Source of the DNA: Puerhibacterium puerhi
Lineage (GTDB): Bacteria; Actinomycetota; Actinomycetes; Actinomycetales; Cellulomonadaceae
Assembly (NCBI RefSeq): GCF_009846865.1
Contig: NZ_WUWN01000006.1
Coordinates: forward strand, 80,835-144,834
DNA: 64,000 bases
Reading direction: 5' to 3'
Shown here: in pieces, positions 51,071 through 61,518 of the stretch
Layout: each line of letters starts with the position of its first letter
Numbering within the stretch: the stretch's first letter is position 1
Notes under the pieces: generated by a model
The model's input: the letters and a program-made list of their open reading frames with translations, nothing else
What the model was told of the DNA's origin: nothing
Database searches by the model: none
Translations under genes and position numbers: made by a program

Positions 51071-52321
51071 TCAGGCCGGCTCGGTGACGTCCTGCACCGG
51101 CTGGTGCGGCTTCAGCCGCCGCAGCACGGGCAGCGTCACCAGGGCGATGAGGGCGCTGGCCCACGCGGCGCCCATGGCCACGTGGAAGCCGGCGGCGGCG
51201 CCGGCCTCCTCGATGCGGGTGCCGGCGAGCCAGGACCCGAGGGACGCCCCCACGCCCAGCGCCGCGCTGACCCACGCGAGCGCCTCGGTGAGCCGCTCCG
51301 GCGGCACCAGGGCCTGCGCCATCGCGTTGCCGTTGATGATCGTGGGGGCGATCGCCAGGCCGGTCACGGACATGACCGCCGCGAGCGAGACCAGGCTGTG
51401 CGTCACGAGGAACAGCGAGACGCCGGCGGCGAGCGCCACGAGCCCGATCACGAACCGGGTGGACAGCGACGAGCGCAGGTGCAGCGCGCCGTAGATCAGG
51501 CCGGCCACCAGCGACCCCAGCGCGAACGCCGCGAGGATGAGGCCGGACAGGCCCTGGTTGCCGTGCTCCTGGGCGAACGCCACGGTGGCGACGTCGGAGG
51601 CGCCGAAGATCGTGCCCATGGCCACGAACGTCACGGCCAGCACGGGCATCCCCGGCATGAGGACCGCCGACCGGCGCCCGGCGGGCCGCACCGTGCCGAC
51701 GCCGCCGGCGCTCGCCGGCGCCGTCGTCAGCGGCGGCTCCGTGCGGCGCTGGGCGAGGAACATCAGCGCGCCCGCGCCGCCGACGACGACGGCCACCGCG
51801 ACGCCGGCCGGCGGCAGGACGGCGGTGGCGAGCGTGGTGGCGAGCACCGGCCCCACGATGAAGCCCAGCTCGTCGATCGCCGACTCCAGGGAGTAGGCGG
51901 TGTGCAGCCGCTTGGGCTCGCGCACGACGTGCGACCAGCGGGCCCGCACGTACGAGCCGTAGGAGCCCTGCGAGCCGCCGCCCAGCAGCGCGAACAGCCA
52001 CAGCAGCGCCTCGGGCGCGCGCAACCACGCGGCCACCACGAGCGCGGCCATGCTCAGCGTGGTCAGGGCCAGCATGGGCAGCAGCACGCGGCGCTGCCCG
52101 GAGCGGTCCACCCAGCGCGCCACCTGCGGCGACAGCAGCGCCTGGGCGATGACCAGGACGCCCGAGACGCGGCCCGCGGCCGCGTACGAGCCGTACAGCC
52201 CCTCCACCATGAGCACGGTGCCGATCCCCACCATGGACTGGGGGAGACGGGCCAGCGCACCGGCCCCGGAGAAGGCGGCGGCGCCGGGCACGCGAAGGAC
52301 GTCGGCATAGGGGTTGGGCAC
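51071..52321 (-). CDS. MFS transporter
   Basis: A 416-residue protein with about 12 helices. LLSPQVARWVDRSGQRRVLL is the TM2-TM3 loop and YSLESAIDELGFIVGPVLAT resembles motif C of antiporters (Gly-Pro after a helix). Sequence style is that of actinobacterial YfcJ/arabinose-efflux-like exporters. GTG start at 52321. It converges with the other MFS gene over 36 bases. Substrate unknown. Confidence 0.85.
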   Translation of the reverse strand: MPNPYADVLRVPGAAAFSGAGALARLPQSMVGIGTVLMVEGLYGSYAAAGRVSGVLVIAQALLSPQVARWVDRSGQRRVLLPMLALTTLSMAALVVAAWLRAPEALLWLFALLGGGSQGSYGSYVRARWSHVVREPKRLHTAYSLESAIDELGFIVGPVLATTLATAVLPPAGVAVAVVVGGAGALMFLAQRRTEPPLTTAPASAGGVGTVRPAGRRSAVLMPGMPVLAVTFVAMGTIFGASDVATVAFAQEHGNQGLSGLILAAFALGSLVAGLIYGALHLRSSLSTRFVIGLVALAAGVSLFLVTHSLVSLAAVMSVTGLAIAPTIINGNAMAQALVPPERLTEALAWVSAALGVGASLGSWLAGTRIEEAGAAAGFHVAMGAAWASALIALVTLPVLRRLKPHQPVQDVTEPA

Positions 52322-52481
52322 GGTCGGATTCTCTCAGGTCCGCCTGCCTCCTGGCGTGGTGATTCTCGCCGCGTCCGCCCCCCGTCCCGGTCCTTCCGCG
52401 CCCCGCCGGCCGCCCCGCCGGCCGTTCGCCTGCCGGGCGTGCGACGCGCGCTCGTCGGACGTGGTCGCTAGCGTGCGGGAC

Positions 52482-52790
52482 ATGAGCGACGAGCCCGCGC
52501 GCACCGAGGTCTGCACCGTCGTCCACGTGCCCGAGCGGTCCCGGTACGAGGCGCGCTCGCCCGACGGCGGCGAGCTCATGGGGGTGCTCGAGTACCGGCG
52601 CACCGACGGCGTCGTCGTCATGCCGCGCACCGTGACGCTCCCGCCGTTCCGCGGACGCGGTGTCGCCGCCGCGATGACGCGCCGGGCGCTCGACGACGCC
52701 GCCGCGGCGGGCGACACGGTCGTGCCGGCCTGCTGGTACGTGGCCCAGTTCGTCGAGCGCAACCCGGACTACGCGCGCCTCGTGGCCTGA
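52482..52790 (+). CDS. Small GNAT-fold acetyltransferase (YidJ/NAT-like)
   Basis: A 102-residue protein of the short GNAT family. TVTLPPFRGRGVAAAMTRRAL holds the acetyl-CoA loop R-G-x-G-V/I-A, and DTVVPACWYVAQFVERNPDY matches the family's C-terminal P-x-C-x-y-V/A block. TAGCGT (52469-52474) lies 7 bases before the ATG. The substrate of these minimal acetyltransferases is not known. A second member follows directly. Confidence 0.82.
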   Translation: MSDEPARTEVCTVVHVPERSRYEARSPDGGELMGVLEYRRTDGVVVMPRTVTLPPFRGRGVAAAMTRRALDDAAAAGDTVVPACWYVAQFVERNPDYARLVA

Positions 52791-52818
52791 CGGCCCCACG
52801 AGGCCCACGATGGGCACC

Positions 52819-53166
52819 ATGAGCGAGCAGCAGAGCGTGCGACCGGACGTCACGGTCTCCCAGGACGCCGAGCGGTCGGCCTTCGTGGCCACCCTGGCGG
52901 ACGGCACGGTGGCCGGGGCGGCGTACTACCACCCGCTCGGCGACGCGCTGGTGTTCACCCACACCGAGGTGGACCCGGCGCTCGAGGGGCAGGGGATCGG
53001 GTCGCGGCTGGTCGCCGGCGCCCTGGCGGCCGCGCGGGAGGCGGGGCAGAAGGTGGTGCCGCTGTGCCCGTTCGTGCGCGCGTACATGGCCCGCCACCCC
53101 GAGCACGACGACCTGCTGCGCACGTACACGGACCTGGGGACGCGCAAGGCCGGCCCGGGCGCCTGA
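52819..53166 (+). CDS. Small GNAT-fold acetyltransferase, paralogue of the preceding gene
   Basis: A 115-residue relative of the gene before it. TEVDPALEGQGIGSRLVAGAL carries the acetyl-CoA loop (Q-G-I-G-S) and KVVPLCPFVRAYMARHPEHD the C-terminal P-x-C block. CACGAT ends 7 bases before ATG 52819; an ATG at 52810 in the same frame is less likely. The separate -10 box suggests separate transcription despite the 28-base gap. The pair is an old duplication. Confidence 0.85.
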   Translation: MSEQQSVRPDVTVSQDAERSAFVATLADGTVAGAAYYHPLGDALVFTHTEVDPALEGQGIGSRLVAGALAAAREAGQKVVPLCPFVRAYMARHPEHDDLLRTYTDLGTRKAGPGA

Positions 53167-53208
53167 CGGCGTCGTCCCGGACCGGCCTGCGCGAGCGGTC
53201 GCGCCGGG

Positions 53209-54888
<1,680 letters not shown>

Positions 54889-54960
54889 GGAACCGATGGT
54901 GCCAGCGCCGGGCCGAGGGCGCGCGGAGACGGACCCGGGCGCGTCGTCGCCGGTCCGTGG

Positions 54961-55024
54961 CGCCGTCGGGCGGGGCTGCGCGGCGAGCGCGGCGCCGTCG
55001 GGCGGGGCTGCGCGGCGAGCGCGG
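54961..55024. repeat. Two identical tandem 32-base units
   Basis: The unit starts CGCCGTCGGGCGGGGCTGCG and repeats exactly with a 32-base period. It sits 73-136 bases upstream of the pgm start, with no coding role apparent. Confidence 0.88.
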
Positions 55025-55061
55025 CGCCCTGCCTCGGCCCTGTGGCGTGCCCGTCCCCGGT

Positions 55062-55127
55062 CTGTTCGGTGATTCGTTGTCTGATCGGCGATCCGGATCA
55101 CCGATCAGACAACGAATCACCGAACAG
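55062..55127 (-). terminator. Long near-perfect hairpin after the proteasome activator gene
   Basis: Arms 55062-55093 and 55096-55127 are 32 bases each with one mismatch and a 2-base loop. Its AT content (GATTCGTTGTCTGATC within the arm) is higher than the surroundings. It lies 67 bases beyond the stop of the activator gene and should end its transcript before pgm. Confidence 0.72.
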
Positions 55128-55193
55128 ACGCGCGGCGCGCGCCTGCGTCGGGCCGGTGCACGCAGCGCGGCGCGCGGCGCGGTGCCCGGCCGC

Positions 55194-55775
55194 TCAGAGG
55201 TACTGGCCGGGGCCCGGCCGCTCGTCCGGCCGCGCGCCCGGGCCGCCCGGCTGCCCCGCACCGGGGAACCCGCCGGCGGCCACGCCCGGGGGCAGGCCGC
55301 GCCGCATCTGGCTCAGCTGCGCCTGCGCGGCCATCTGCTGCGCCACCAGGGCGGTCTGGATCCCGTGGAACAGACCCTCGAGCCAGCCCACGAGCTGCGC
55401 CTGCGCCACCCGCAGCTCGGCGTCCGACGGCGTCGCCTCGTCGGAGAACGGCAGCGTGATGCGGTGCAGCTCGTCGATGAGGTCGGGGGACAGGCCGTCC
55501 TCGAGCTCGTGGATGGAGCGCTCGTGGATCTCGGCCAGCCGGGTGCGGGCGGCCTCGTCGAGCGGGGCGTCGCGCACCTCGTCGAGCAGCCGCTTGATCA
55601 TGCCGCCGATCCGCATGACCTTCGCGGGCTCCTCGATGCGCGACACCTCCTCGGGCGCCTCCTGCGCCTCGGCGGGGACGTCCTCGCCCTCGGGCGTGAC
55701 CACCCGCGGCTCGACGCCGTCCTGCGCCGCGCCGTCCTGCAGCGCGGCCTGCTCCGTGCGGTTGTCGTCGGTCAT
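55194..55775 (-). CDS. bpa: Bacterial proteasome activator (Bpa/PafE)
   Basis: A 193-residue protein of the DUF2587 family, an ATP-independent ring that opens the 20S proteasome gate. Conserved core: SRIEEPAKVMRIGGMIKRLL, LDEAARTRLAEIHERSIHEL, ELEDGLSPDLIDELHRI and VAQAQLVGWLEGLFHGIQTA (a four-helix bundle), then a Gly/Pro tail ending in GQYL, the gate-opening C-terminus. Its presence implies that the organism has a 20S proteasome. ATG 55775 is preceded by GGAGGG at 8 bases; ATG 55793 in frame is an alternative. Confidence 0.93.
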   Translation of the reverse strand: MTDDNRTEQAALQDGAAQDGVEPRVVTPEGEDVPAEAQEAPEEVSRIEEPAKVMRIGGMIKRLLDEVRDAPLDEAARTRLAEIHERSIHELEDGLSPDLIDELHRITLPFSDEATPSDAELRVAQAQLVGWLEGLFHGIQTALVAQQMAAQAQLSQMRRGLPPGVAAGGFPGAGQPGGPGARPDERPGPGQYL

Positions 55776-55875
55776 GCCTCCACCCTCCGTCATGCGGGCG
55801 GTGCCGCGCGCGCCGAGAGGCCGGGACACGCCGACAACGGCCCGCCGGCGCGCCGCGGCGCTCGCGGCCGCACCC

Positions 55876-56853
55876 TCAGGGGACCAGCAGCACCTTGCCG
55901 AACGCCTCGCCGCGCTCGAGCAGCGCCATCGCGTCCGCGGCGTCGGCGAGCGGGACGCGCGCGTGCACCACGGGCCGCACGCGCCCGTCGGCCACCATCG
56001 GCCACACGTGCTCGCCGACGGCCGCGACGATCGCCGCCTTCTCCTGCGGGCTGCGCGAGCGCAGCGTGGTGCCCGTGACGGTGGCCCGCTTGGTCATCAG
56101 CGCGTTGAGGTCGAGCTCGCCGCGCCGACCCCTCTGCAGGCCGATCACCACGAGCCGGCCGCCCGGCGCGAGCACCCGCACGTTGTCCGGCAGGTTCGCC
56201 GCGCCGACGACGTCGAGCACGACGTCGGCGCCGTGACCGGCGGACGCCGCGCGGACCGCGGCGACGAAGTCCTCGTGCCGGTGGTCGACGACGGCCTCGG
56301 CGCCCAGCCCGCGGCACCGCTCGGCGCGCTCGCGGCCGCCGGCCGTGGCGACGACGTGCGCGCCGAGCGCGGCCCCGAGCTGGACCGCGATGCTGCCGAC
56401 GCCGCCGGACCCGCCGTGCACGAGCAGCCACTCGCCCGGCGCCAGGCGTCCGGTGTCCACGAGGTTGGTCCAGGCCGTGCACACCGCCTCGGGCAGCGCG
56501 GCGGCGTCGACCAGGTCCACGCCGTCGGGCACGGGGAGCGTCTGGGTGGCGCGGACGGCGACGGCCTCGGCGTAGCCGCCGCCCTCGAGCAGCGCCACGA
56601 CGCGGTCGCCGACGGCGCGGTCGGTCACGGCGTCGCCGACGGCGACGACGGTCCCGGAGACCTCGAGACCGGGGAAAGGTGGCGCACCTGACGGTGGCGG
56701 GTAGTGCCCGTCGCGCTGTAGCAGGTCAGCACGGTTGACGCCACTCGCCGCCACCTCGATCAGCACCTCGTCGGCGCCCGGTTTGGGCGGTTCTGTCCGG
56801 GAAAGGACGAGTTTCCCTCCGCCCTGCTGTGCCGATATCGTGACCGCTCGCAC
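55876..56853 (-). CDS. NAD(P)H quinone oxidoreductase (zinc-free MDR family)
   Basis: A 325-residue enzyme of the medium-chain dehydrogenase family, quinone oxidoreductase branch. GVNRADLLQRDGHYPPPSGA and LLVHGGSGGVGSIAVQLGAA (NADPH-binding; about 140-159) are diagnostic, and PFPGLEVSGTVVAVG lacks the zinc ligands of alcohol dehydrogenases. Such proteins reduce quinones or enones. The GTG at 56853 is the most likely start. It is divergent from the conservon kinase across 140 bases. Confidence 0.86.
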   Translation of the reverse strand: MRAVTISAQQGGGKLVLSRTEPPKPGADEVLIEVAASGVNRADLLQRDGHYPPPSGAPPFPGLEVSGTVVAVGDAVTDRAVGDRVVALLEGGGYAEAVAVRATQTLPVPDGVDLVDAAALPEAVCTAWTNLVDTGRLAPGEWLLVHGGSGGVGSIAVQLGAALGAHVVATAGGRERAERCRGLGAEAVVDHRHEDFVAAVRAASAGHGADVVLDVVGAANLPDNVRVLAPGGRLVVIGLQRGRRGELDLNALMTKRATVTGTTLRSRSPQEKAAIVAAVGEHVWPMVADGRVRPVVHARVPLADAADAMALLERGEAFGKVLLVP

Positions 56854-56993
56854 GCCGATGGAGCCTACTCGCGCGCTCCTGCGCGGCGAGCGGAGGCTCG
56901 GCTGCACGGAGGTCGTGTCAGCGGAGAGACCGCTCCGGCCCGTCGGCCCAGCACCGGCGGCGGGCCGTGGCCGACGAACGAAGGAGAGTGTGC

Positions 56994-59900
56994 ATGCTCC
57001 GCTGGCTGGGTGTTCGCGGAAAGATCCTGGCGACGCTCGCTGTGCCGGTCTTCGTCCTCGCCGTCGCCGCGGGCTGGATCTCGTACGACTCGCTGACGAC
57101 CGCACAGCGTGCCGGCCAGACGTCCGACGTCGTCGACCTGCTCGCCGTGCAGGACCGCGCCGGCTCGGCCGTCGCCGCCGAGCGGTCGCTGAGCGTCGCG
57201 ATGTCGCTGGGGATCCCGGGCGCGCGCGAGCAGTACGAGGCCGCCCACACGGAGACGGACGCGGCCCTCGAGGAGCGCGACCGGGCCCTGCGGTCGGCCA
57301 GCACCGACGCGCTGCCGCAGTCGGTCCAGGACGCGATCGCCACGACGCTGCGCGACAGCGACGCGGTGCAGAGCCTGCGCCAGGAGATCGTCGCGGGCAC
57401 GGCGGACCCGGACGCCGCCACGGAGCGCTACACGGAGATCATCGAGCGCGCGCTCGACGTGCCGCGCGAGCTCGCGCAGGCCACCGACGACCGCGCGCTC
57501 TCGCAGCGCATCGACGCGTACGTCGCCATGGACGAGGCGATGCTGGCCGTCGTCGAGGAGCGTCCCGTCGTCGGCGCCGTGCTGAGCGCGGCCGCCGCGG
57601 GCCAGGGCGACCCGTCGCTGTCGCTGCGCGCGGCGTCGCTGCTGCACACCACGGACACCCGCCTGGCCGAGGCCCAGCAGCAGCTCGAGAGCGCGCCGGG
57701 CGACGGCACCCTGCCCGACATCACGGGGCCGTTCGCCGACGTCCGCACCGCGCTGGCGTCCGGCGACGTCGCCGCGCTCGACCCCGCCGCGGCCGGGAGC
57801 TGGTCCCAGCTCTCCCAGGACTGGGTCACCGCGGCGCAGTCCGCCCGCGACGAGGTGCGCGCCGACACGAGCGCCGCCGCCGAGGACCTCGCGGGCGACG
57901 CGACCCGCACCGCCGTCGTCACCGCGCTCGCGGTGTTCGGCCTGCTCGTGCTGTCCGTCGCCATCGCGCTCGGCATCGCCCGCCAGATCGTGCGCCCGCT
58001 GCGCCACCTCACGGCCGCCGCCGGCCAGGTCCGCGACCGGCTGCCGCAGATGGTCGAGCAGATGCGCGTGCCCGGGCAGGTACCGTCCTTCGACCTCGCC
58101 GAGATCCCGGTCGAGTCCCGGGACGAGATCGGCCGCCTCGCCGCGGCGTTCAACGACGTCAACGCCACCACCGCGCAGGTGGCTCGGGAGCAGGCCGCGC
58201 TGCGCGGCGCGATCGCCGAGATGTTCGTCAACGTGGCGCGGCGCGACCAGGTGCTGCTCAACCGCCAGCTGGCGTTCCTCGACGAGCTGGAGCGCTCGGA
58301 GGAGGACCCGACCACGCTGTCGAACCTCTTCCGGCTCGACCACCTGGCCACGCGCATGCGCCGCAACGCCGAGTCCCTGCTGGTGCTCGCCGGCATCGAC
58401 TCCGGGCGCCGGGTGCGCCAGCCCATGCCGGTCTCCGACGTCATCCGCACGGCGTCGTCCGAGATCGAGCTCTACGACCGTGTGCGGCTCGACCTGCGTC
58501 TCGACCCGCTGATGCTGGGCCACAACGCGCTGAGCGCCGCCCACCTCCTGGCCGAGCTGCTCGAGAACGCCACGATGTTCTCCGAGCCGCACACGCCGGT
58601 CGACGTGTCGACCTCCCGCGACGAGCGCGGCGTGACCGTCACCGTCCGCGACCACGGCCTGGGGATGACGCCGGAGGAGATCGCCGAGGCGAGCCGCAAG
58701 GTGGCGAGCCGGTCGGCGTCCGACGCCGTCGGCGCCCAGCGCCTCGGCCTGTTCGTCGTCGGCCGCCTCGCCGACCGGCTGGGGGCCGAGGTCGGCTTCG
58801 CCACCGGTCCCGACGGGTCCGGCACCGTGGTCACCGTCGTCTTCCCGGCCGCGCTCTTCCTGCCCGACGACGCCGCGTCGCTGCCGGCGCCGACCGACCC
58901 GCTCGAGGCCGCGACGCAGGCCGCCGCCGCCCAGCTCGGCCAGGGCAGCGGCGAGGTGGCCGTGGTGACCGGGCCGCAGGCGGCGACCGTGCCGCTGGGC
59001 GGGGTGGCGATGCCCGCGCCGGCCCCCGCAGCCCCCGCGCCGGCCCCCAGCGCGCCGGCCGCCGCCCCCGCCGCGGCGTTCCAGCCCGTGGTCGCGCCGG
59101 AGCCCCCGGCGGCCGTCCCGGTCGACCTCGCCGTGCTCACCGACGGCACGACGGCGGCCGGCATGCCGCGCCGTCGCCCGTCCCGCCAGCAGCCGCCCGC
59201 CGACTCCGGCGCCGTCGTGCTGCCGCCGTCCCCGGCCCCGGTCCTGCCCGCCGAGGCGGCCGCCGGTGACGGCGAGGTGTGGACGCCGCCGACCGACGTC
59301 CAGGCGTCGGCCACCGCGCTGCCCAGCCGCCGCCGCGGCTCGGCGCCGGAGTCGGCGCCCCAGCCCGTGGCCCCGACGACGTCGCCCGTCGGCATCGAGG
59401 CACGCACCGGGCTGTTCTCGAGCTTCCGCAGCTTCACGTCGCTGGAGTCCGACGTCGCCTCGACCGGCACGCTGCACCTCGACGCCTCGGTCGAGGACCC
59501 GGCCGCGCTGCCCGAGCCGCTGACGCAGCCGCTGGAGCCGGTGGTGGACGCACCGGAAGGCGCGGCGAAGGTGGAGACCCCGCCGGTGGCCGCTGAGGAC
59601 CTGGTCACCGGCGTGCCGTCCCGTCCCGTGGTGTCGGTGCCGCCGGCCGCGGCGCCCTCCGCGGCCGAGCCGGAGACGCCGGTCGCCGAGCCGACGGTCG
59701 TGCCCGCGCCGGTCGCCGAGTCGGTCGCCACCCCGCTGCCGCCGTTCGAGCAGCTCATGGCCGACCTGCCGTCGCGGCGTACCCTGCGCGAGGCGGGGCG
59801 TCGGCGTGGACGGTTCGGGCGCCGTCCGGAGGACGAGCCGGCCGCCGAGCCCGCGCCCGCGCCCGAGGCGGCCCCCGAGCCCGCCGGACCCGTCGCCCCG

Positions 59901-60587
59901 GTGACCCCGGCGGCCGGGACCGAGGCCGCCCCGGCCGTCGCCCACCTGGAGCTCGCCGAGCCGGCCGCCGCCGGACCGGACCTCGTCGCCCCGGCTGCCG
60001 CCGATCCGGGCGTCGTCGAGCCGGCCGCCGAGCCGGCCGCCGAGCCGGCCGCCGAGCCCGTCGCCCCGGCGCATGCTCCGGAGCCGGCCCCGGCCGCCGC
60101 CCCGCTCGACGCCTGGCGCAGCACGAGCCGCGCGCAGGGCGGCACCGCCCTGCCGCTGCGCACCCCGAGCGCGGAGCGCGGCGCCCCCGTGCTGACGGAC
60201 GTCGTCGAGGAGACCCCCGACACGGTCGAGGCCCGCTCGGAGTGGATCGCGTCCGCGGTCCTGTACGAGGAGATGTCCTCGCTGCTGCGCCGCGGCATCC
60301 TGCCGCAGGCGCCGGCGGCCGACGACGCCACCACCTACCAGCCCCGGGCGGTCGTGACGAGCGACGGCGCCGGCCTCGCGCGGCGCAGCCGCGCCGCGGA
60401 GGGCGAGAGCCCGGCGGAGCGGTTCACCGCCCGCATCGAGCGCGACCCGGAGCAGCTGCGGTCGCGGCTGTCCGCCTTCCAGACCGCCACCCGGCAGGGG
60501 CGCGCGGGGGCCGAGGACGAGCCCGCGCCCGACGGCGAGACCGTCCCCTCCGCACCCGACCACCGCACGGCGCCCGGCACGCACTGA
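56994..60587 (+). CDS. cvnA: Conservon sensor histidine kinase CvnA (nitrate/nitrite-sensing-domain type)
   Basis: A 1197-residue membrane kinase. TM1 is KILATLAVPVFVLAVAAGWI (~10-29), an extracellular helical NIT-type domain spans ~30-300, TM2 is TAVVTALAVFGLLVLSVAIA (~305-324), then HAMP (~330-385), a dimerisation helix with LFRLDHLATRMRRNAESLL (the His in LDH is the candidate phospho-site) and HATPase with ELLENATMFSEPHTPV (N box), DHGLGM (G1) and QRLGLFVVGRLA (G2). Residues ~640-1197 are Pro/Ala-rich and probably disordered. AAGGAGAG precedes the ATG. It heads a four-gene conservon controlling a GTPase rather than a normal response regulator. Confidence 0.93.
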   Translation: MLRWLGVRGKILATLAVPVFVLAVAAGWISYDSLTTAQRAGQTSDVVDLLAVQDRAGSAVAAERSLSVAMSLGIPGAREQYEAAHTETDAALEERDRALRSASTDALPQSVQDAIATTLRDSDAVQSLRQEIVAGTADPDAATERYTEIIERALDVPRELAQATDDRALSQRIDAYVAMDEAMLAVVEERPVVGAVLSAAAAGQGDPSLSLRAASLLHTTDTRLAEAQQQLESAPGDGTLPDITGPFADVRTALASGDVAALDPAAAGSWSQLSQDWVTAAQSARDEVRADTSAAAEDLAGDATRTAVVTALAVFGLLVLSVAIALGIARQIVRPLRHLTAAAGQVRDRLPQMVEQMRVPGQVPSFDLAEIPVESRDEIGRLAAAFNDVNATTAQVAREQAALRGAIAEMFVNVARRDQVLLNRQLAFLDELERSEEDPTTLSNLFRLDHLATRMRRNAESLLVLAGIDSGRRVRQPMPVSDVIRTASSEIELYDRVRLDLRLDPLMLGHNALSAAHLLAELLENATMFSEPHTPVDVSTSRDERGVTVTVRDHGLGMTPEEIAEASRKVASRSASDAVGAQRLGLFVVGRLADRLGAEVGFATGPDGSGTVVTVVFPAALFLPDDAASLPAPTDPLEAATQAAAAQLGQGSGEVAVVTGPQAATVPLGGVAMPAPAPAAPAPAPSAPAAAPAAAFQPVVAPEPPAAVPVDLAVLTDGTTAAGMPRRRPSRQQPPADSGAVVLPPSPAPVLPAEAAAGDGEVWTPPTDVQASATALPSRRRGSAPESAPQPVAPTTSPVGIEARTGLFSSFRSFTSLESDVASTGTLHLDASVEDPAALPEPLTQPLEPVVDAPEGAAKVETPPVAAEDLVTGVPSRPVVSVPPAAAPSAAEPETPVAEPTVVPAPVAESVATPLPPFEQLMADLPSRRTLREAGRRRGRFGRRPEDEPAAEPAPAPEAAPEPAGPVAPVTPAAGTEAAPAVAHLELAEPAAAGPDLVAPAAADPGVVEPAAEPAAEPAAEPVAPAHAPEPAPAAAPLDAWRSTSRAQGGTALPLRTPSAERGAPVLTDVVEETPDTVEARSEWIASAVLYEEMSSLLRRGILPQAPAADDATTYQPRAVVTSDGAGLARRSRAAEGESPAERFTARIERDPEQLRSRLSAFQTATRQGRAGAEDEPAPDGETVPSAPDHRTAPGTH

Positions 60588-60643
60588 CACCGCGCCCACG
60601 GGGCGAGCCCAGCCCCGGCCCGGCGCACCGACGAGGAGGAACA

Positions 60644-61093
60644 GTGACCCTCAGCACCGAAGCGACGAACTTCGGCTGGCTTCTCGACAACTTCGTGAGG
60701 ACGGTCCCCGGCACGCGGCACACGCTCGTCGTGTCGGCGGACGGCCTGCTCATGGCCATGTCCGACCGCCTCGACCGCACGAGCGGCGACCAGCTGGCCG
60801 CGATCGTCTCCGGGATGTCGAGCCTCACCCGCGGCGCGTCCCGCCAGCTCGACGGCGGCAACGTGCGGCAGGCCATCGTGGAGATGGACAACGGCTTCCT
60901 GTTCCTGATGAACGTCTCGAACGGCTCGGTGCTCGCCGTGGTCGCCGAGGCGTCGTGCGACATCGGCCTCATCGGGTACGAGATGGCGCTGCTGGTGTCC
61001 CGCACCGAGCAGACGCTGACCCCCCAGCTCATCGCCGAGATGCGCGGCAACCTGCCCGTCGAGGGCGCCAGCCGCGCCGGCACCGTGCACTGA
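60644..61093 (+). CDS. cvnB: Conservon roadblock/LC7 protein CvnB
   Basis: A 149-residue roadblock/LC7 protein. TRHTLVVSADGLLMAMSDRL, AIVSGMSSLTRGASRQLDGG and MDNGFLFLMNVSNGSVLAVV follow the MglB-like fold that pairs with small GTPases. It likely serves as the GAP or platform for CvnD. GAGGAGGAA lies before the GTG at 60644. It comes 56 bases after cvnA and 11 before cvnC. Confidence 0.95.
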   Translation: MTLSTEATNFGWLLDNFVRTVPGTRHTLVVSADGLLMAMSDRLDRTSGDQLAAIVSGMSSLTRGASRQLDGGNVRQAIVEMDNGFLFLMNVSNGSVLAVVAEASCDIGLIGYEMALLVSRTEQTLTPQLIAEMRGNLPVEGASRAGTVH

Positions 61094-61104
61094 GGACGCG
61101 AGCG

Positions 61105-61518
61105 ATGTCCTACGGACCGAACGGCGCGCAGGGCGCGCACGGCGACGGGTACGAGGCCGCCACGGTGCGGCCCTACGCGGTGACGGGTGGCCGCGTGCGC
61201 TCCGCCCTGTCCGACCTGCCCCTCGAGGCGCTGGTCGAGGTCCTGCCGGGCGCGGTCCAGCGCGTCGGCCTGACGCCCGAGAAGCGGGCGATCCTGCATC
61301 ACGCCGCCCACACGTACGTCTCGATCGCCGAGCTGTCGGCCCTGCTGCGCCTGCCCCTGGGCGTGGTCCGCATCCTCGTCGCGGACCTGCAGGCCGAGGG
61401 GCTCGTCACCGTGCACACCTCGACCCCGGTGAACGTCCACACGGGCCACGGCAGCACCCAGTCGGGCCTGTCCCTGAGCGTCTTGGAGAGTGTTCTCAAT
61501 GGCATTTCCGCCCTCTGA
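61105..61518 (+). CDS. cvnC: Conservon DUF742 protein CvnC
   Basis: A 137-residue DUF742 protein. VRPYAVTGGRVRSALSDLPL, TPEKRAILHHAAHTYVSIAE and SALLRLPLGVVRILVADLQA are the family core, with a winged-helix-like second half. The last ~20 bases overlap the start of cvnD, so the two are translationally coupled. It is a standard conservon part of unproven biochemical role, possibly an adaptor or DNA-binding protein. Confidence 0.95.
   Translation: MSYGPNGAQGAHGDGYEAATVRPYAVTGGRVRSALSDLPLEALVEVLPGAVQRVGLTPEKRAILHHAAHTYVSIAELSALLRLPLGVVRILVADLQAEGLVTVHTSTPVNVHTGHGSTQSGLSLSVLESVLNGISAL

Larger units (their letters stand above)
54889..55193. other. 305-base non-coding region with a direct repeat and a long hairpin
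   Basis: Between pgm and the proteasome activator gene (both on the minus strand) there is no gene. It holds two tandem 32-base units (54961-54992 and 54993-55024, identical) and a long hairpin at 55062-55127. The GC-rich repeats lie in the pgm upstream region. Confidence 0.7.
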
